In this document: in pieces, positions 1 through 9,565 of the stretch
Numbering within the stretch: the first letter of the stretch is position 1
How the letters are laid out: each line of letters starts with the position of its first letter
Assembly: GCA_947501565.1 (NCBI GenBank)
Contig: CANMWJ010000021.1
Span: 1-57,983, forward strand
Length of the DNA stretch: 57,983 bases
Direction: 5' to 3'
From: an uncultured Marinobacterium sp.
GTDB taxonomy: Bacteria > Pseudomonadota > Gammaproteobacteria > Pseudomonadales > Balneatricaceae
Made by a program: the position numbers and the translations under genes
The notes under the pieces: model-generated
What the model was told of the DNA's origin: nothing
Database searches by the model: none
The model's input: the letters and a program-made list of their open reading frames with translations, nothing else

Positions 1-1041
<1,041 letters not shown>

Positions 1042-1046
1042 ATGCG

Positions 1047-1706
1047 ATGATCCGCTTTGATAATGTCAGCAAACGCTTCGACACCGGACAGGAAGCGCTG
1101 AGCAACGTCAGTTTCTCCCTCAATCAGGGCGAGATGGCGTTTCTCACCGGCCACTCCGGCGCGGGCAAAAGTACATTATTGAAGATGATCATGCTGATGG
1201 AGCGCCCAAGCCAGGGCACGGTGTTCGTCGGCAACGACAACCTGGCCCGTATGGGCGGCGGCGAGATTCCCTATCTGCGCCGCAAGATCGGCGTGGTGTT
1301 TCAGAACCACCAGTTACTGTTCGACCGCTCCGTCTTTGACAACATCGCTCTGCCGCTGGAGATCTCCGGTTATTCGCAGGACGATATCGGTCGCCGTGTG
1401 CGCGCCGCGCTGGACAAAGTTGGCCTGCTACAGAAAGAGAAACTGAACCCGGTCACCCTGTCGACTGGTGAACAGCAGCGCGTGGGTATCGCCCGCGCCA
1501 TCGTCAACAAACCCGAACTGCTGCTGGCGGACGAACCGACCGGTAACCTCGACCCACAGTTGTCGGAAGAGATCATGCGTCTGTTTATGGAGTTCAACCG
1601 CCACGGCACCACCGTGCTGATCGCCAGTCACGACGTAAACCTGATCTCGCGCATGAATAACCGTATCCTGACTTTGCAGCGCGGGAGGCTGATCGCCGGT
1701 GGCTAA
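1047..1706 (+). CDS. ftsE: Cell division ATP-binding protein FtsE
   Basis: This is the 219-residue ABC ATPase partner of FtsX. The FtsEX complex regulates peptidoglycan hydrolases at the septum. It has the Walker A motif GHSGAGKST, the Q-loop region VVFQNHQLL, the signature LSTGEQQR (the variant seen in FtsE), Walker [13 protein letters not shown] and the H-loop SHD. Length is typical. The ATG lies 5 bp after the ftsY stop. Its stop codon overlaps the GTG start of ftsX, so the two are translationally coupled. Confidence 0.97.
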   Translation: MIRFDNVSKRFDTGQEALSNVSFSLNQGEMAFLTGHSGAGKSTLLKMIMLMERPSQGTVFVGNDNLARMGGGEIPYLRRKIGVVFQNHQLLFDRSVFDNIALPLEISGYSQDDIGRRVRAALDKVGLLQKEKLNPVTLSTGEQQRVGIARAIVNKPELLLADEPTGNLDPQLSEEIMRLFMEFNRHGTTVLIASHDVNLISRMNNRILTLQRGRLIAGG

Positions 1707-2736
1707 ACTGGAACAACGCCGTCGTGGCGCGGTACGCACCCAGTCCGCAAAGGCCGAACCGATTGCGACACCTGCGACCAGCGGTTTGAAAGGCGCGCGC
1801 CGCCATAAGATCCGCTTCACCGACCAGCGTCGCAGCTGGACCCGCAACCATCTGGACGTCGCCACCAAAGCCTACCACCGCCTCTGGAATACCCCGCTGG
1901 CTACTCTGATGACGCTGGCCGTGCTGGCGATTGCACTGGCGTTGCCGGGTGCTATGACGGCGGGCCTGAAGAACATGCAGCAGCTCAGTGTTAACTGGGG
2001 TGCCGATCCGCGTATCTCGCTCTACCTGCACGATGCCGTAACCGATAACCAGGCTGATCAACTCAGCCGTCAACTGTTGCTGCGGGACGATCTCGCCGCT
2101 GTGGAGATGATCAGCCGCGAGCAGGGCCTGCTGGAGTTCAAGCGCGCCTCGGGACTGGATGACGTGTTGCAGTTCCTGGCGGATAACCCACTGCCGCACG
2201 TGATCGTGGTCATTCCGCGTGACCGCAGCGCGCTGGGCATGCCGGTGTTGCAGCAACAACTGCAGGAGCTGCCTGAAGTGGAAGATGCGGTGCTGGATAT
2301 GGAGTGGGTGCAGCGTCTGGCGGCCTTTGTCTCGCTCACTGAACGGGGTGTTTGGGTGTTTGGTGTATTGCTGGCGCTTGCGGTGTTGCTGGTGGTGGGT
2401 AATACCATCCGCATGTCGATTGAAAGCCGTCGTGATGAGATAGTCGTTGCTAAGCTGGTGGGCGCCACCAACGCCTGGGTACGCCGTCCCTTCCTCTATG
2501 CCGGATTCTGGTTTGGTCTGCTGGGCAGTGTGATTGCATGGGTGCTGATCGAGATCAGCCTGCTGTTGCTGGAGCAGCCGGTGCATCAGCTGGCGGAGCT
2601 CTACCAGAGCGATTTTCGTGTCGCCGGACTGGGCTGGCTGGGGTCGCTGGTGTTGATCCTCTCCGGTAGCCTGTTGGGCCTGCTGGGTTCCTGGCTGGCG
2701 GTGGGTCGCCACCTTAAAGAGGTCGAACCGCGCTAA
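1699..2736 (+). CDS. ftsX: Cell division protein FtsX
   Basis: FtsX is the membrane subunit of FtsEX. The 345 residues show a basic cytoplasmic N-terminal tail, a first membrane segment (about residues 67-90), a periplasmic loop of about 100 residues that in the family contacts amidase activators, and three C-terminal membrane segments. The start is GTG at 1699, inside the end of ftsE (8-bp overlap); no better start is in frame. The N-terminal tail of about 60 residues is rich in Arg, Lys and Ala and longer than in E. coli, as in pseudomonads. Confidence 0.95.
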   Translation: MAKLEQRRRGAVRTQSAKAEPIATPATSGLKGARRHKIRFTDQRRSWTRNHLDVATKAYHRLWNTPLATLMTLAVLAIALALPGAMTAGLKNMQQLSVNWGADPRISLYLHDAVTDNQADQLSRQLLLRDDLAAVEMISREQGLLEFKRASGLDDVLQFLADNPLPHVIVVIPRDRSALGMPVLQQQLQELPEVEDAVLDMEWVQRLAAFVSLTERGVWVFGVLLALAVLLVVGNTIRMSIESRRDEIVVAKLVGATNAWVRRPFLYAGFWFGLLGSVIAWVLIEISLLLLEQPVHQLAELYQSDFRVAGLGWLGSLVLILSGSLLGLLGSWLAVGRHLKEVEPR

Positions 2737-2865
2737 ATCAGGCCTGAAAGCCCGGTTTTCCGGCTCATTGTCTTGAATTCTTCACATTTACCCGTTATTT
2801 TTGCCTGTTTCCTCTGTGCTGCATTGCGCAAAGGTTGAACTAATTTTCCTGAGTCAGGTCACAGT

Positions 2866-2883
2866 AGCGAGTTTAAATTCGCT
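2866..2883 (+). promoter_or_regulatory. Hairpin in the rpoH leader, just upstream of the ribosome binding site
   Basis: agcga at 2866-2870 pairs with tcgct at 2879-2883, and in RNA the inner bases can extend the stem with a G-U pair. It lies about 8 bases before the cgagg Shine-Dalgarno element of rpoH. Leaders of rpoH genes are known to fold as thermosensors; whether this short hairpin contributes is inference. The rest of the 170-bp ftsX-rpoH gap holds no gene, and I could not fix a sigma-70 promoter in it. Confidence 0.35.
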
Positions 2884-2906
2884 CAGTGATACGAGGTCAT
2901 TAAAAG

Positions 2907-3761
2907 TTGGGCACAAGCTTACAAGTCGTTGAAAACCTCTCCCCGGGTCGCAATCTGGATGCGTACGTTCAGTCGGTCAGCACCATCGCTGTCCTGAGCG
3001 TAGAGGAGGAGCGTAAGCTGGCAGAACGTCTCTACTTCGAGGATGACGTAGAGGCCGCACGTCAGCTGGTTATGTCTCATCTGCGTTTTGTAGTACACGT
3101 TGCAAAATCTTACTCCGGTTACGGGTTGCCGCTGGGCGATCTGATCCAGGAGGGCAACGTGGGTCTGATGAAGGCTGTCCGTCGATTCGATCCAACTATG
3201 GGTGTGCGTCTGGTTTCTTTCGCCGTGCACTGGATCAAGGCGGAGATGCATGAATTTATCCTGCGCAACTGGCGTATCGTCAAAGTGGCGACCACCAAAG
3301 CGCAGCGCAAACTGTTCTTTAACCTCCGCTCTAAGAAAAAGGGCTTGAGTTGGATGACCAACGACGAGGTTAATGCAGTGGCAACCGATCTCGGCGTCGA
3401 GCCGAAAACCGTGCGTGAGATGGAGGGCCGTCTGGCCGCCAGCGACGCTGCATTTGACGCGCCTGCGGGCGAAGACGATGAGAGCGCGGCGTACGCACCG
3501 GTGCACTATCTGGAAGATATGAGCGCCAATCCGGCGGCGCAGGTAGAGGATGCCAACTGGGCGGAGGATTCCCAGCAGCGTCTGATGAGCGCTATGCAGA
3601 ATCTGGACGAGCGCAGTCAGGATATTCTGGTGCAGCGCTGGTTGCGCGAAGAGAAGGCCACCCTGCACGAGCTGGCGGCCAAGTATCAGGTTTCCGCCGA
3701 GCGTATCCGTCAGCTGGAAAAAAACGCCATGAAGAAGATCCGAACGAGCATGGAAGCCTGA
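2907..3761 (+). CDS. rpoH: RNA polymerase heat-shock sigma factor RpoH (sigma-32)
   Basis: This is the alternative sigma factor for heat-shock genes. The 284 residues contain region 2 ([49 protein letters not shown]), the RpoH box QRKLFFNLR near residue 132 that distinguishes it from other group-3 sigma factors, and region 4 ([24 protein letters not shown]). The best start is TTG at 2907, which gives MGTSLQ, close to the MTTSLQ of pseudomonad RpoH. No ATG or GTG is in frame near it, and cgagg lies 10 bases upstream. A weak start codon fits the translational control of this gene. It follows ftsX as in Pseudomonas and ends at a clear terminator. Confidence 0.97.
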   Translation: MGTSLQVVENLSPGRNLDAYVQSVSTIAVLSVEEERKLAERLYFEDDVEAARQLVMSHLRFVVHVAKSYSGYGLPLGDLIQEGNVGLMKAVRRFDPTMGVRLVSFAVHWIKAEMHEFILRNWRIVKVATTKAQRKLFFNLRSKKKGLSWMTNDEVNAVATDLGVEPKTVREMEGRLAASDAAFDAPAGEDDESAAYAPVHYLEDMSANPAAQVEDANWAEDSQQRLMSAMQNLDERSQDILVQRWLREEKATLHELAAKYQVSAERIRQLEKNAMKKIRTSMEA

Positions 3762-3787
3762 CAGGCGGACATCTAATCAGGATCACC

Positions 3788-3820
3788 AGAAGCCGCTATA
3801 TCAGCGGCTTCTTTCGTTTC
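3788..3820 (+). terminator. Rho-independent terminator after rpoH
   Basis: A perfect 10-bp stem, agaagccgct at 3788-3797 with agcggcttct at 3803-3812, has a 5-base loop and is followed by ttcgttt. It lies 27 bp after the rpoH stop. Confidence 0.9.
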
Positions 3821-3872
3821 TGGCCGTGTTGAACTGTGTATCTGGTTCTCTGCGGCTGGCGCGAGTTTAGGC

Positions 3873-3878
3873 TATAAT
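3873..3878 (+). promoter_or_regulatory. Perfect -10 box (tataat) upstream of the DUF423-thiS-thiG genes
   Basis: tataat stands 29 bp before the DUF423 start, right after the rpoH terminator, so a new transcript probably begins here. The -35 region (near 3849-3855) is weak. Confidence 0.5.
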
Positions 3879-3906
3879 CGCCCTTCACCTACTTTGAGAC
3901 GACCCG

Positions 3907-4302
3907 ATGCCCGCACGTTTATTCCTGATGGCTGCCGCCTGCAGCGGATTTCTCGCTGTTGCGCTGGGTGCATTCGGTGCCCACGGCCTGCGCGGGGTGT
4001 TGTCGGAATACCTGATGGGTGTCTATCAGACCGGGGTGCAGTATCAGTTCTATCACACCCTGGCGTTGCTGGCGGTGGCACTGCTGGCAGGCAGAACCTG
4101 CAGCCGCTGCCTGACGGTGGCGGGCTGGAGTTTTCTGGTTGGCATCCTGCTGTTTTCCGGTAGTCTCTACGTATTAGCTTTCACCGGCATCCACTGGTTG
4201 GGTGCTGTCACGCCGCTGGGCGGCCTGGCTTTTTTGATCGGCTGGGCGTCACTTGCCTGTGTGGCTTTTAAACTGAGCAGGAACCAGATCAATGCAGATT
4301 AA
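3907..4302 (+). CDS. DUF423 family small inner-membrane protein (YgdD-like)
   Basis: This 131-residue integral membrane protein has four predicted hydrophobic helices. It carries the family hallmarks: a GAFGAHGL-type sequence near residues 21-28 and YHTLALL in helix 2. The function of DUF423 is unknown. The ATG is chosen because it aligns with the usual MP/MA N-terminus and follows the -10 box. It overlaps thiS by 11 bp, and the same DUF423-thiS-thiG order occurs in pseudomonads as I recall. The link with thiamine synthesis is therefore positional only. Confidence 0.85.
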   Translation: MPARLFLMAAACSGFLAVALGAFGAHGLRGVLSEYLMGVYQTGVQYQFYHTLALLAVALLAGRTCSRCLTVAGWSFLVGILLFSGSLYVLAFTGIHWLGAVTPLGGLAFLIGWASLACVAFKLSRNQINAD

Positions 4303-4492
4303 GGTAAACGGTGACACCTTAGAGATCCATCAAGGTGCGTCCCTGACCGAGTTGGTAGAACAGCTCGGCCTGGCTGATAAGCGAATCGCGATTGAACTCA
4401 ACATGGAGATCATCCCGCGCAGCGAACATCCATCTACCGCTCTGTCGGACAACGACAACGTAGAGATTGTGCACGCGATTGGTGGCGGTTGA
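4292..4492 (+). CDS. thiS: Sulfur carrier protein ThiS
   Basis: A 66-residue beta-grasp protein ending in the Gly-Gly tail (AIGGG) that is adenylated and thiocarboxylated. It then donates sulfur to ThiG for the thiazole ring of thiamine. It opens with MQIKVNGD, typical of the family. Its start lies within the DUF423 gene and thiG follows 52 bp downstream. thiF, thiO and thiH are not in the window. Confidence 0.95.
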   Translation: MQIKVNGDTLEIHQGASLTELVEQLGLADKRIAIELNMEIIPRSEHPSTALSDNDNVEIVHAIGGG

Positions 4493-4544
4493 TCCGCCCA
4501 TTGCAGCCTTCAACCTATAGACCGAATAATTTGGGAATAACGAG

Positions 4545-5336
4545 ATGTCAGAGCAGCTGAATGACCCGCTGGTAATCGCCGGCAAAAGCTACAACTCCCG
4601 CCTGCTGGTAGGTACCGGTAAATACAAAGATATGGACGAAACCCGTGACGCCATCGAAGCCAGTGGTGCTGAGATCGTGACTCTGGCGGTACGTCGTACC
4701 AACATCGGCCAGAACCCGGACGAACCGAACCTGCTGGACGTTATTTCCCCGGACAAATACACCATCCTGCCGAACACTGCGGGCTGCTACACCGCTGACG
4801 ACGCGGTACGTACCTGCCGCCTGGCGCGTGAGCTGCTGGACGGCCATAACCTGGTGAAGCTGGAAGTACTGGGCGACCAGAAAACCCTCTACCCGAACAT
4901 GGTAGAAACCATCAAAGCGACCGAAACCCTGGTGAAGGACGGTTTCGACGTGATGGTGTACTGTAACGACGACCCGATCGTAGCCAAGCAGCTGGAAGAG
5001 ATGGGCTGTGTGGCAGTGATGCCGCTGGGTTCCCTGATCGGTTCCGGTCTGGGTATCCTCAACCCGCACAACATCAAGATCATCATGGAAAGCGCGCAGG
5101 TGCCGGTACTGGTTGACGCTGGTGTAGGTACCGCCTCTGACGCGGCCATTGCGATGGAGATGGGTTGTGAAGGTGTACTGATGAACACCGCGATCGCTGC
5201 GGCGCAGAATCCGGTGCTGATGGCATCCGCGATGCGCAAAGCGATCGAATCCGGCCGCGAAGCCTACCTGGCAGGTCGTATGCCGCGTAAGAAATACGCC
5301 AGCGCCTCCTCGCCGATGGACGGCCTGATCAAGTAA
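4545..5336 (+). CDS. thiG: Thiazole synthase ThiG
   Basis: ThiG makes the thiazole phosphate of thiamine from 1-deoxy-D-xylulose 5-phosphate, dehydroglycine and ThiS thiocarboxylate. The 263-residue TIM barrel has LLVGTGKY near the N-terminus, the Schiff-base lysine in [19 protein letters not shown], the phosphate-binding [16 protein letters not shown] and the family C-terminal [12 protein letters not shown]. It is complete. Codon use is strongly biased to preferred codons, consistent with good expression. A terminator follows after about 20 bp. Confidence 0.97.
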   Translation: MSEQLNDPLVIAGKSYNSRLLVGTGKYKDMDETRDAIEASGAEIVTLAVRRTNIGQNPDEPNLLDVISPDKYTILPNTAGCYTADDAVRTCRLARELLDGHNLVKLEVLGDQKTLYPNMVETIKATETLVKDGFDVMVYCNDDPIVAKQLEEMGCVAVMPLGSLIGSGLGILNPHNIKIIMESAQVPVLVDAGVGTASDAAIAMEMGCEGVLMNTAIAAAQNPVLMASAMRKAIESGREAYLAGRMPRKKYASASSPMDGLIK

Positions 5337-5357
5337 GATCTACCGGCAACATATCCA

Positions 5358-5393
5358 CAGGCCCGGCACGCTGCTGTCGGGCCTGCTTTATTT
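5358..5393 (+). terminator. Rho-independent terminator after thiG
   Basis: caggcccg (5358-5365) pairs perfectly with cgggcctg (5378-5385), followed by ctttattt. It separates the thi genes from trmB. Confidence 0.85.
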
Positions 5394-5450
5394 GCGATGC
5401 GCCTTATTCGCAAAACCCGATTAGCAAGACCAGAGACAAGACAGATCCCC

Positions 5451-6182
5451 ATGAGCGAAGAACAGAACCAGAGCGCGCCTGAAGCAGAAGCGGGCGAAGA
5501 ACAGAAATACATGCGCAAAGTGCGCAGTTTCGTCCTGCGTGCAGGCCGCATGACCGAAGGCCAGCAGCGTGGCCTGGATGAAGCCTGGCCGCATTACGGT
5601 CTGGAGCTGGAAAACGGCATGATCGATCCGGCCGAAGCGTTCGGTCGTGAAGCGCCGGTGGTGCTGGAGATCGGCTTCGGCATGGGCGACTCCCTGCTCT
5701 CCATGGCTAAGGATCAGCCGGAGAAGAACTACATCGGTATCGAAGTACACCGTCCGGGTGTGGGCCGACTGCTCAACAACGCGCAGACCGAAGGTGTAAA
5801 AAACATCCGTGTGTACTGCGACGATGCCGTGGAAGTGCTGGCACAGTGCATCCCCGACGGCAGCCTCGACTGCCTGCAGCTGTTCTTCCCGGACCCGTGG
5901 CACAAGAAAAAGCACCATAAGCGCCGTATCGTGCAGCCTGAGTTTGCCCAGACCATCCGTAAGAAACTGAAAGTGGGCGGTGTTTTCCACATGGCAACCG
6001 ACTGGGAAAACTACGCTGAGCACATGATGGAAGTGATGAGCGCAGCTGAGGGTTACAACAACGTCGCCGGTGACGGCGCGTACTCCCCGCAACCGGAATG
6101 GCGTCCGGTGACTAAGTTCCAGAAACGCGGCGAGCGTCTGGGACATGGTGTCTGGGATCTGATGTTTGAGCGTACGGAGTAA
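5451..6182 (+). CDS. trmB: tRNA (guanine-N7-)-methyltransferase TrmB
   Basis: This SAM-dependent enzyme methylates G46 in the variable loop of tRNAs. The 243 residues include the SAM site [19 protein letters not shown], the acidic motif around [24 protein letters not shown] (the family signature) and the C-terminal SAEGYNN...[17 protein letters not shown]. An in-frame ATG at 5397 exists but lies just behind the thiG terminator and adds a basic peptide not typical of the family. The ATG at 5451 (MSEEQ) is preferred. thiG-trmB adjacency is shared with Pseudomonas. Confidence 0.95.
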   Translation: MSEEQNQSAPEAEAGEEQKYMRKVRSFVLRAGRMTEGQQRGLDEAWPHYGLELENGMIDPAEAFGREAPVVLEIGFGMGDSLLSMAKDQPEKNYIGIEVHRPGVGRLLNNAQTEGVKNIRVYCDDAVEVLAQCIPDGSLDCLQLFFPDPWHKKKHHKRRIVQPEFAQTIRKKLKVGGVFHMATDWENYAEHMMEVMSAAEGYNNVAGDGAYSPQPEWRPVTKFQKRGERLGHGVWDLMFERTE

Positions 6183-6201
6183 TTTCAGAGTCTAATATTC
6201 A

Positions 6202-6236
6202 AAATGGCCGGTTTTTACCGGCCATTTCTGTATTTG
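6202..6236 (+). terminator. Rho-independent terminator after trmB
   Basis: A perfect 11-bp stem, aaatggccggt (6202-6212) with accggccattt (6217-6227), has a tttt loop and is followed by ctgtattt. The A-run on the left could let it work in both directions. Confidence 0.9.
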
Positions 6237-6362
6237 GCCAACTGTTCGTTACAAGTTCTAATCCAGGTCCCCGACGCTTCAAAGTGCTCAACGTTATCAG
6301 CTCCACTATACTTCCGCGTACGGCGTGATCGCCTCCCTCTATACTGTAAAAAGCGAAGCTTG

Positions 6363-7781
6363 ATGATTGTTCCTGTTGTTCTTGCCGGTGGCCGTGGCCT
6401 TCGGCTCTGGCCACTCTCCCGGGTTCAGCACCCGAAACAGTTTCTCTCCCTCTGTGGGGAGGGCAGCATGTTGCAGCAAACGATTCAGCGCCTGCCTGCG
6501 CAGGAGCTCGCCGCGCCGTTGATCGTGACCAACGAGGAGCATCGTTTTCTGGTGGCGGAACAGATGCGCCAGATCGGGAGCGAAGCGCGGATTATTCTGG
6601 AACCTGAAGGGCGAAATACTGCTCCATCACTTGCGCTGGCCGCGCTGGATCTGGTGCAGCGGGGAATGCCGGACGCCACCATGGTGGTGCTGGCGGCGGA
6701 TCATGAGATCAAAGATACCGGGCACTTTCAGCAGCGGTTGTGGCAGGCGATCGACGCGGCCCAGGCTGGCGATCTGGTGACCTTTGGTGTGGTGCCGGAG
6801 TATGCGGCCACCGGCTATGGCTATATCCGGGGAGCGCAGCGCCCGACATCAGGCGTGGATACTGAGTGCTACCGTATCGCTGAGTTCCGGGAGAAACCCG
6901 ATCAGCAAACGGCACAAGCTTATCTGGCGAGCGGTGAGTATTACTGGAACAGCGGCATGTTTGTGTTGCGGGCTGACAGTTACATCAGCGCTCTGCAGGA
7001 GCATTGTCCCTTGGTGTATGAGACCTGCTCGGCAGCGATCAGAAATACGCAGCAGGATCTGGATTTTGTCCGCATCGATAACGAAGCGTTTCTGAACAGC
7101 CCCAATATCTCCGTGGATCACGCGGTGATGGAGTACACATCCAAAGGCGCGATGATTCCGCTGGAGGCCGGTTGGAGTGATCTGGGTAGCTGGGCGTCCC
7201 TTTGGCAGCTGAACGATAAGGATGAGCAGCAGAATGTCGTCGAAGGTGACGTGTTGCTTGAACAGACCTCGGGTAGTTTTATCCACGCCGGGCATAAGCT
7301 GGTGGCGACGCTGGGTGTAAAAGATTTGGTGATCGTGGATACCGCCGATGCGTTGTTGGTGGCCGATAAAGAGAGCGCTCAGGATGTAAAAGGGCTGGTA
7401 ACCCAGCTGGAGGCGCAGCAGCGTGAGGAACGATTGCATCACCGCGAAGTGATGCGTCCCTGGGGCAAGTACGACTCAATCGCTGTTGGCGATCGTTACC
7501 ACGTAAAACGGATCACCGTGAATCCTGGTGCCAGCCTCTCACTGCAACGCCATCAATTCCGGGCCGAACATTGGGTTATCGTGAAAGGCATTGCCGAGGT
7601 GCGTTGCGGTGACCGGACTTTGCGCCTGGGTGAAGATCAGTCCACCTATATCCCGGTGGGGGAGGTGCATAAACTCACCAATCCAGGCGACGTACCTCTG
7701 GAGCTGATCGAGGTGCAGACCGGTTCGTACGTGGGTGAGGACGATATTATCCGGCTGGAAGATTGTTACGGGCGTGACTGA
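6363..7781 (+). CDS. manC: Bifunctional mannose-1-phosphate guanylyltransferase / mannose-6-phosphate isomerase
   Basis: This enzyme makes GDP-mannose from mannose-1-phosphate and GTP and, in the bifunctional type II family, also interconverts fructose- and mannose-6-phosphate. The N-terminal pyrophosphorylase has GGRGLRLWPLSR and FREKPD; the C-terminal cupin isomerase has LSLQRHQFRAEHW and TYIPVGEVHKL. The 472-residue length is typical. The frame is open to 6204, but homologues start at MIVPVVLAGG, so the ATG at 6363 is chosen. It is a lone gene with its own space on both sides, so its glycan is unknown. GDP-mannose could feed surface polysaccharide or a glycosylated product of the adjoining locus; the latter is speculation. 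Confidence 0.93.
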   Translation: MIVPVVLAGGRGLRLWPLSRVQHPKQFLSLCGEGSMLQQTIQRLPAQELAAPLIVTNEEHRFLVAEQMRQIGSEARIILEPEGRNTAPSLALAALDLVQRGMPDATMVVLAADHEIKDTGHFQQRLWQAIDAAQAGDLVTFGVVPEYAATGYGYIRGAQRPTSGVDTECYRIAEFREKPDQQTAQAYLASGEYYWNSGMFVLRADSYISALQEHCPLVYETCSAAIRNTQQDLDFVRIDNEAFLNSPNISVDHAVMEYTSKGAMIPLEAGWSDLGSWASLWQLNDKDEQQNVVEGDVLLEQTSGSFIHAGHKLVATLGVKDLVIVDTADALLVADKESAQDVKGLVTQLEAQQREERLHHREVMRPWGKYDSIAVGDRYHVKRITVNPGASLSLQRHQFRAEHWVIVKGIAEVRCGDRTLRLGEDQSTYIPVGEVHKLTNPGDVPLELIEVQTGSYVGEDDIIRLEDCYGRD

Positions 7782-7790
7782 GCTCACGCC
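7771..7790. terminator. Stem-loop between convergent manC and the phosphopantetheinyl transferase gene
   Basis: ggcgtga (7771-7777) pairs with tcacgcc (7784-7790), spanning the manC stop codon. There is no strong T-run on either side, so termination is uncertain. Only 25 bp separate the two convergent genes. Confidence 0.45.
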
Positions 7791-7806
7791 ATCTTGCGCC
7801 TCTTCC

Positions 7807-8451
7807 CTACCGGGGTAGTGTCACCACCGTCACCACCCGATCCCCTTCGACTGCAAACCGTCCCCTGAACAGCGTTTCTCCGTTCAGATTGGGTACCTCT
7901 TTCAGCAGGCGCAGCACAAACTCTCCGCTGTGGATATCCAGCGCGTCCAGATCCAGCTCCACATCCTGAAACTCCAGCCAGGTCTCGCTCAGGGTGTACT
8001 GGCACTTGTAGAAAGCTTCCTTGGCGCTGAACAGCAGGGCGGCGCAGAGGGCCTGCTCGGCAACCGGGACGTGACGTAACCACTCCAGCTCTTCGGTCGT
8101 GCTGATCTGTGGCCAGATTACAGGTTTGAGCTGGTGGATCAGTTCGGCGTCGATGCCGATGGCTGCGATGTCGATGCGCTCGGCGACCACGGCGGCGCGA
8201 AAACCGGTGGTGTGGGTGATGCTGCCCACCAGATGTTCCGGCCAGCATGGGCGGCGGTCCGCGCCGATCAGCAGCGGATAACGGTGGATACCGAGCTGGC
8301 TCAGCGCGCGCCGGGCGCAGAGGCGGCCAGCGGTAAACTCTTCGACGCGCTTGGCGACCGACTCGGTCATCTGCGCGGCTTCCTGTGGATAAAGCAGGGC
8401 CGGGTCTGCCAGTGTGCGTAACTCCGCTGCGATCACCTTTGCTGGCAGCAA
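7807..8451 (-). CDS. Sfp/EntD-type 4'-phosphopantetheinyl transferase
   Basis: This enzyme attaches the phosphopantetheine arm from coenzyme A to the serine of carrier domains. The 214 residues contain GRLCARRAL, the GSITHT motif, the Mg-binding IGIDAE (D101, E103) and FSAKEAFYK (K144, E145, K149), all diagnostic of the Sfp superfamily. The start is not certain: the frame is open further upstream without an ATG, and the TTG at 8451 is the most sensible start. It is the last gene of the NRPS operon, 61 bp after the hydrolase stop. Its likely targets are the ACP at S969, the PCP at S2518, the PCP at S1016 and the PCP at S582 of the neighbouring synthases. Confidence 0.93.
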   Translation of the reverse strand: MLPAKVIAAELRTLADPALLYPQEAAQMTESVAKRVEEFTAGRLCARRALSQLGIHRYPLLIGADRRPCWPEHLVGSITHTTGFRAAVVAERIDIAAIGIDAELIHQLKPVIWPQISTTEELEWLRHVPVAEQALCAALLFSAKEAFYKCQYTLSETWLEFQDVELDLDALDIHSGEFVLRLLKEVPNLNGETLFRGRFAVEGDRVVTVVTLPR

Positions 8452-8512
8452 CTGCGCCAGCAGAGTGGAAGGGCGTGCCGGGTTTTGTTGACGAATTCTC
8501 TGCGGTGTTGCG

Positions 8513-9565
8513 TTACGGATGGCGGACTCCGCCGTTGTCCGTAACCGTGTGTGCGTTCCATCGCTGCAGACTCACCTCCGGGAACTCCGGGTTGTTGGTC
8601 TGTAAAAGTGAAGCGGATTTACCGTTCAGTGTTTCATGAAAATAGGCCGCTACGTAGCGGTTGAGGATACTGGCGGCGCGGGCACCGGTAATTCGTCCCG
8701 GCCAGCCGATGCGGCGGATCAGGGAGCTGAGCTGGTGATCGGCGAAGTTTCTGTGGCCACTGTTCGCCAGAGACAGCAACAGACCGCCGTTCACCGGCAG
8801 GTGTTGATAGAGGCTATCGAAGGTTTGTTTGCTCAGTAAAGCGGTAAAGCGGTGGCTGGGCTCGGCAGCATTCAGGTCGGCGTCAGTGGGTACCGGGCTG
8901 CTGTCGGTCCACATCATAAAGTTGCAGGGTACGCCTTCTCGTGCAGCATCACCAAAGAGCCAGCCATCGAAGTTCACCACCGCCTGGAAACGGTTGTCCA
9001 TACGGCAAGCCTGTGCGGCGGAGGCACCGTTGAACGAGTAGCCAAACAGGCCGATGCGGTCCATATCTAAGGTGATAGGCACGGTAACCGGCAGAGCATC
9101 AGGCTGTTGCTGCAACCAGTCGGTCACGGCGATCGCGGCTTGTGCGCGTCGGGTCACGTTACTATCAGCGTTCTCCTGCGTTGCCTGGAAGGTTTCCGCG
9201 CTGGAGAAGTCGAACGACTGGTACTGGTTATCGATGATCGCCAGCACGGCAAAGCCCTGGCTAGTGAGATCTTCAATCAGGTTCTGGTTATCCACAGCGC
9301 CGGAGGCAAAGTAGAGTAGCAGGGGTAGCGGTGCCTGATTATTGTCCTCGGGATACCAGAAGCGCAGCGTGGGGCGGTTATCCGCCACCAGTGCTTGCGC
9401 CTGTTCTGCGTTGTGCCAGCGTTGGGTAAGCTTGTCCCCATCCAGCTGGGCGATGGTGAACGGCCCGCTCGCTTTAGGGATTGGCGCGCGGGCGTAGAGT
9501 ATGCCAAACATCAGCAGGGCGATAGCGCATGTGGCCGACGCTGCTATCAGCATCGTTTTGATCAT
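8513..9565 (-). CDS. Membrane-anchored alpha/beta hydrolase, PAF-acetylhydrolase/dienelactone-hydrolase-like
   Basis: A 350-residue serine hydrolase of unknown substrate. An N-terminal hydrophobic segment (about residues 4-24) looks like a signal anchor, placing the enzyme in the periplasm or outside the inner membrane. The nucleophile elbow is GYSFNG with S177; D200 in NFDG and H271 in SGHRNF complete a plausible triad, the pattern of platelet-activating-factor acetylhydrolase-like and chlorophyllase-like hydrolases. Its ATG overlaps the NRPS stop codon (ATGA), so it is translationally coupled to the synthase. This implies a role with the product, such as ester or lactone hydrolysis, deacylation after export, or self-protection. 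That role is inference. Confidence 0.8.
   Translation of the reverse strand: MIKTMLIAASATCAIALLMFGILYARAPIPKASGPFTIAQLDGDKLTQRWHNAEQAQALVADNRPTLRFWYPEDNNQAPLPLLLYFASGAVDNQNLIEDLTSQGFAVLAIIDNQYQSFDFSSAETFQATQENADSNVTRRAQAAIAVTDWLQQQPDALPVTVPITLDMDRIGLFGYSFNGASAAQACRMDNRFQAVVNFDGWLFGDAAREGVPCNFMMWTDSSPVPTDADLNAAEPSHRFTALLSKQTFDSLYQHLPVNGGLLLSLANSGHRNFADHQLSSLIRRIGWPGRITGARAASILNRYVAAYFHETLNGKSASLLQTNNPEFPEVSLQRWNAHTVTDNGGVRHP

Noticed and set aside
5397-5450. Longer N-terminus for TrmB from ATG 5397
   Set aside because: The start abuts the thiG terminator and adds a basic peptide not typical of the family; ATG 5451 fits better.
6204-6362. Longer N-terminus for the GDP-mannose enzyme
   Set aside because: It would begin inside the trmB terminator stem; the family starts at MIVPVVLAGG.
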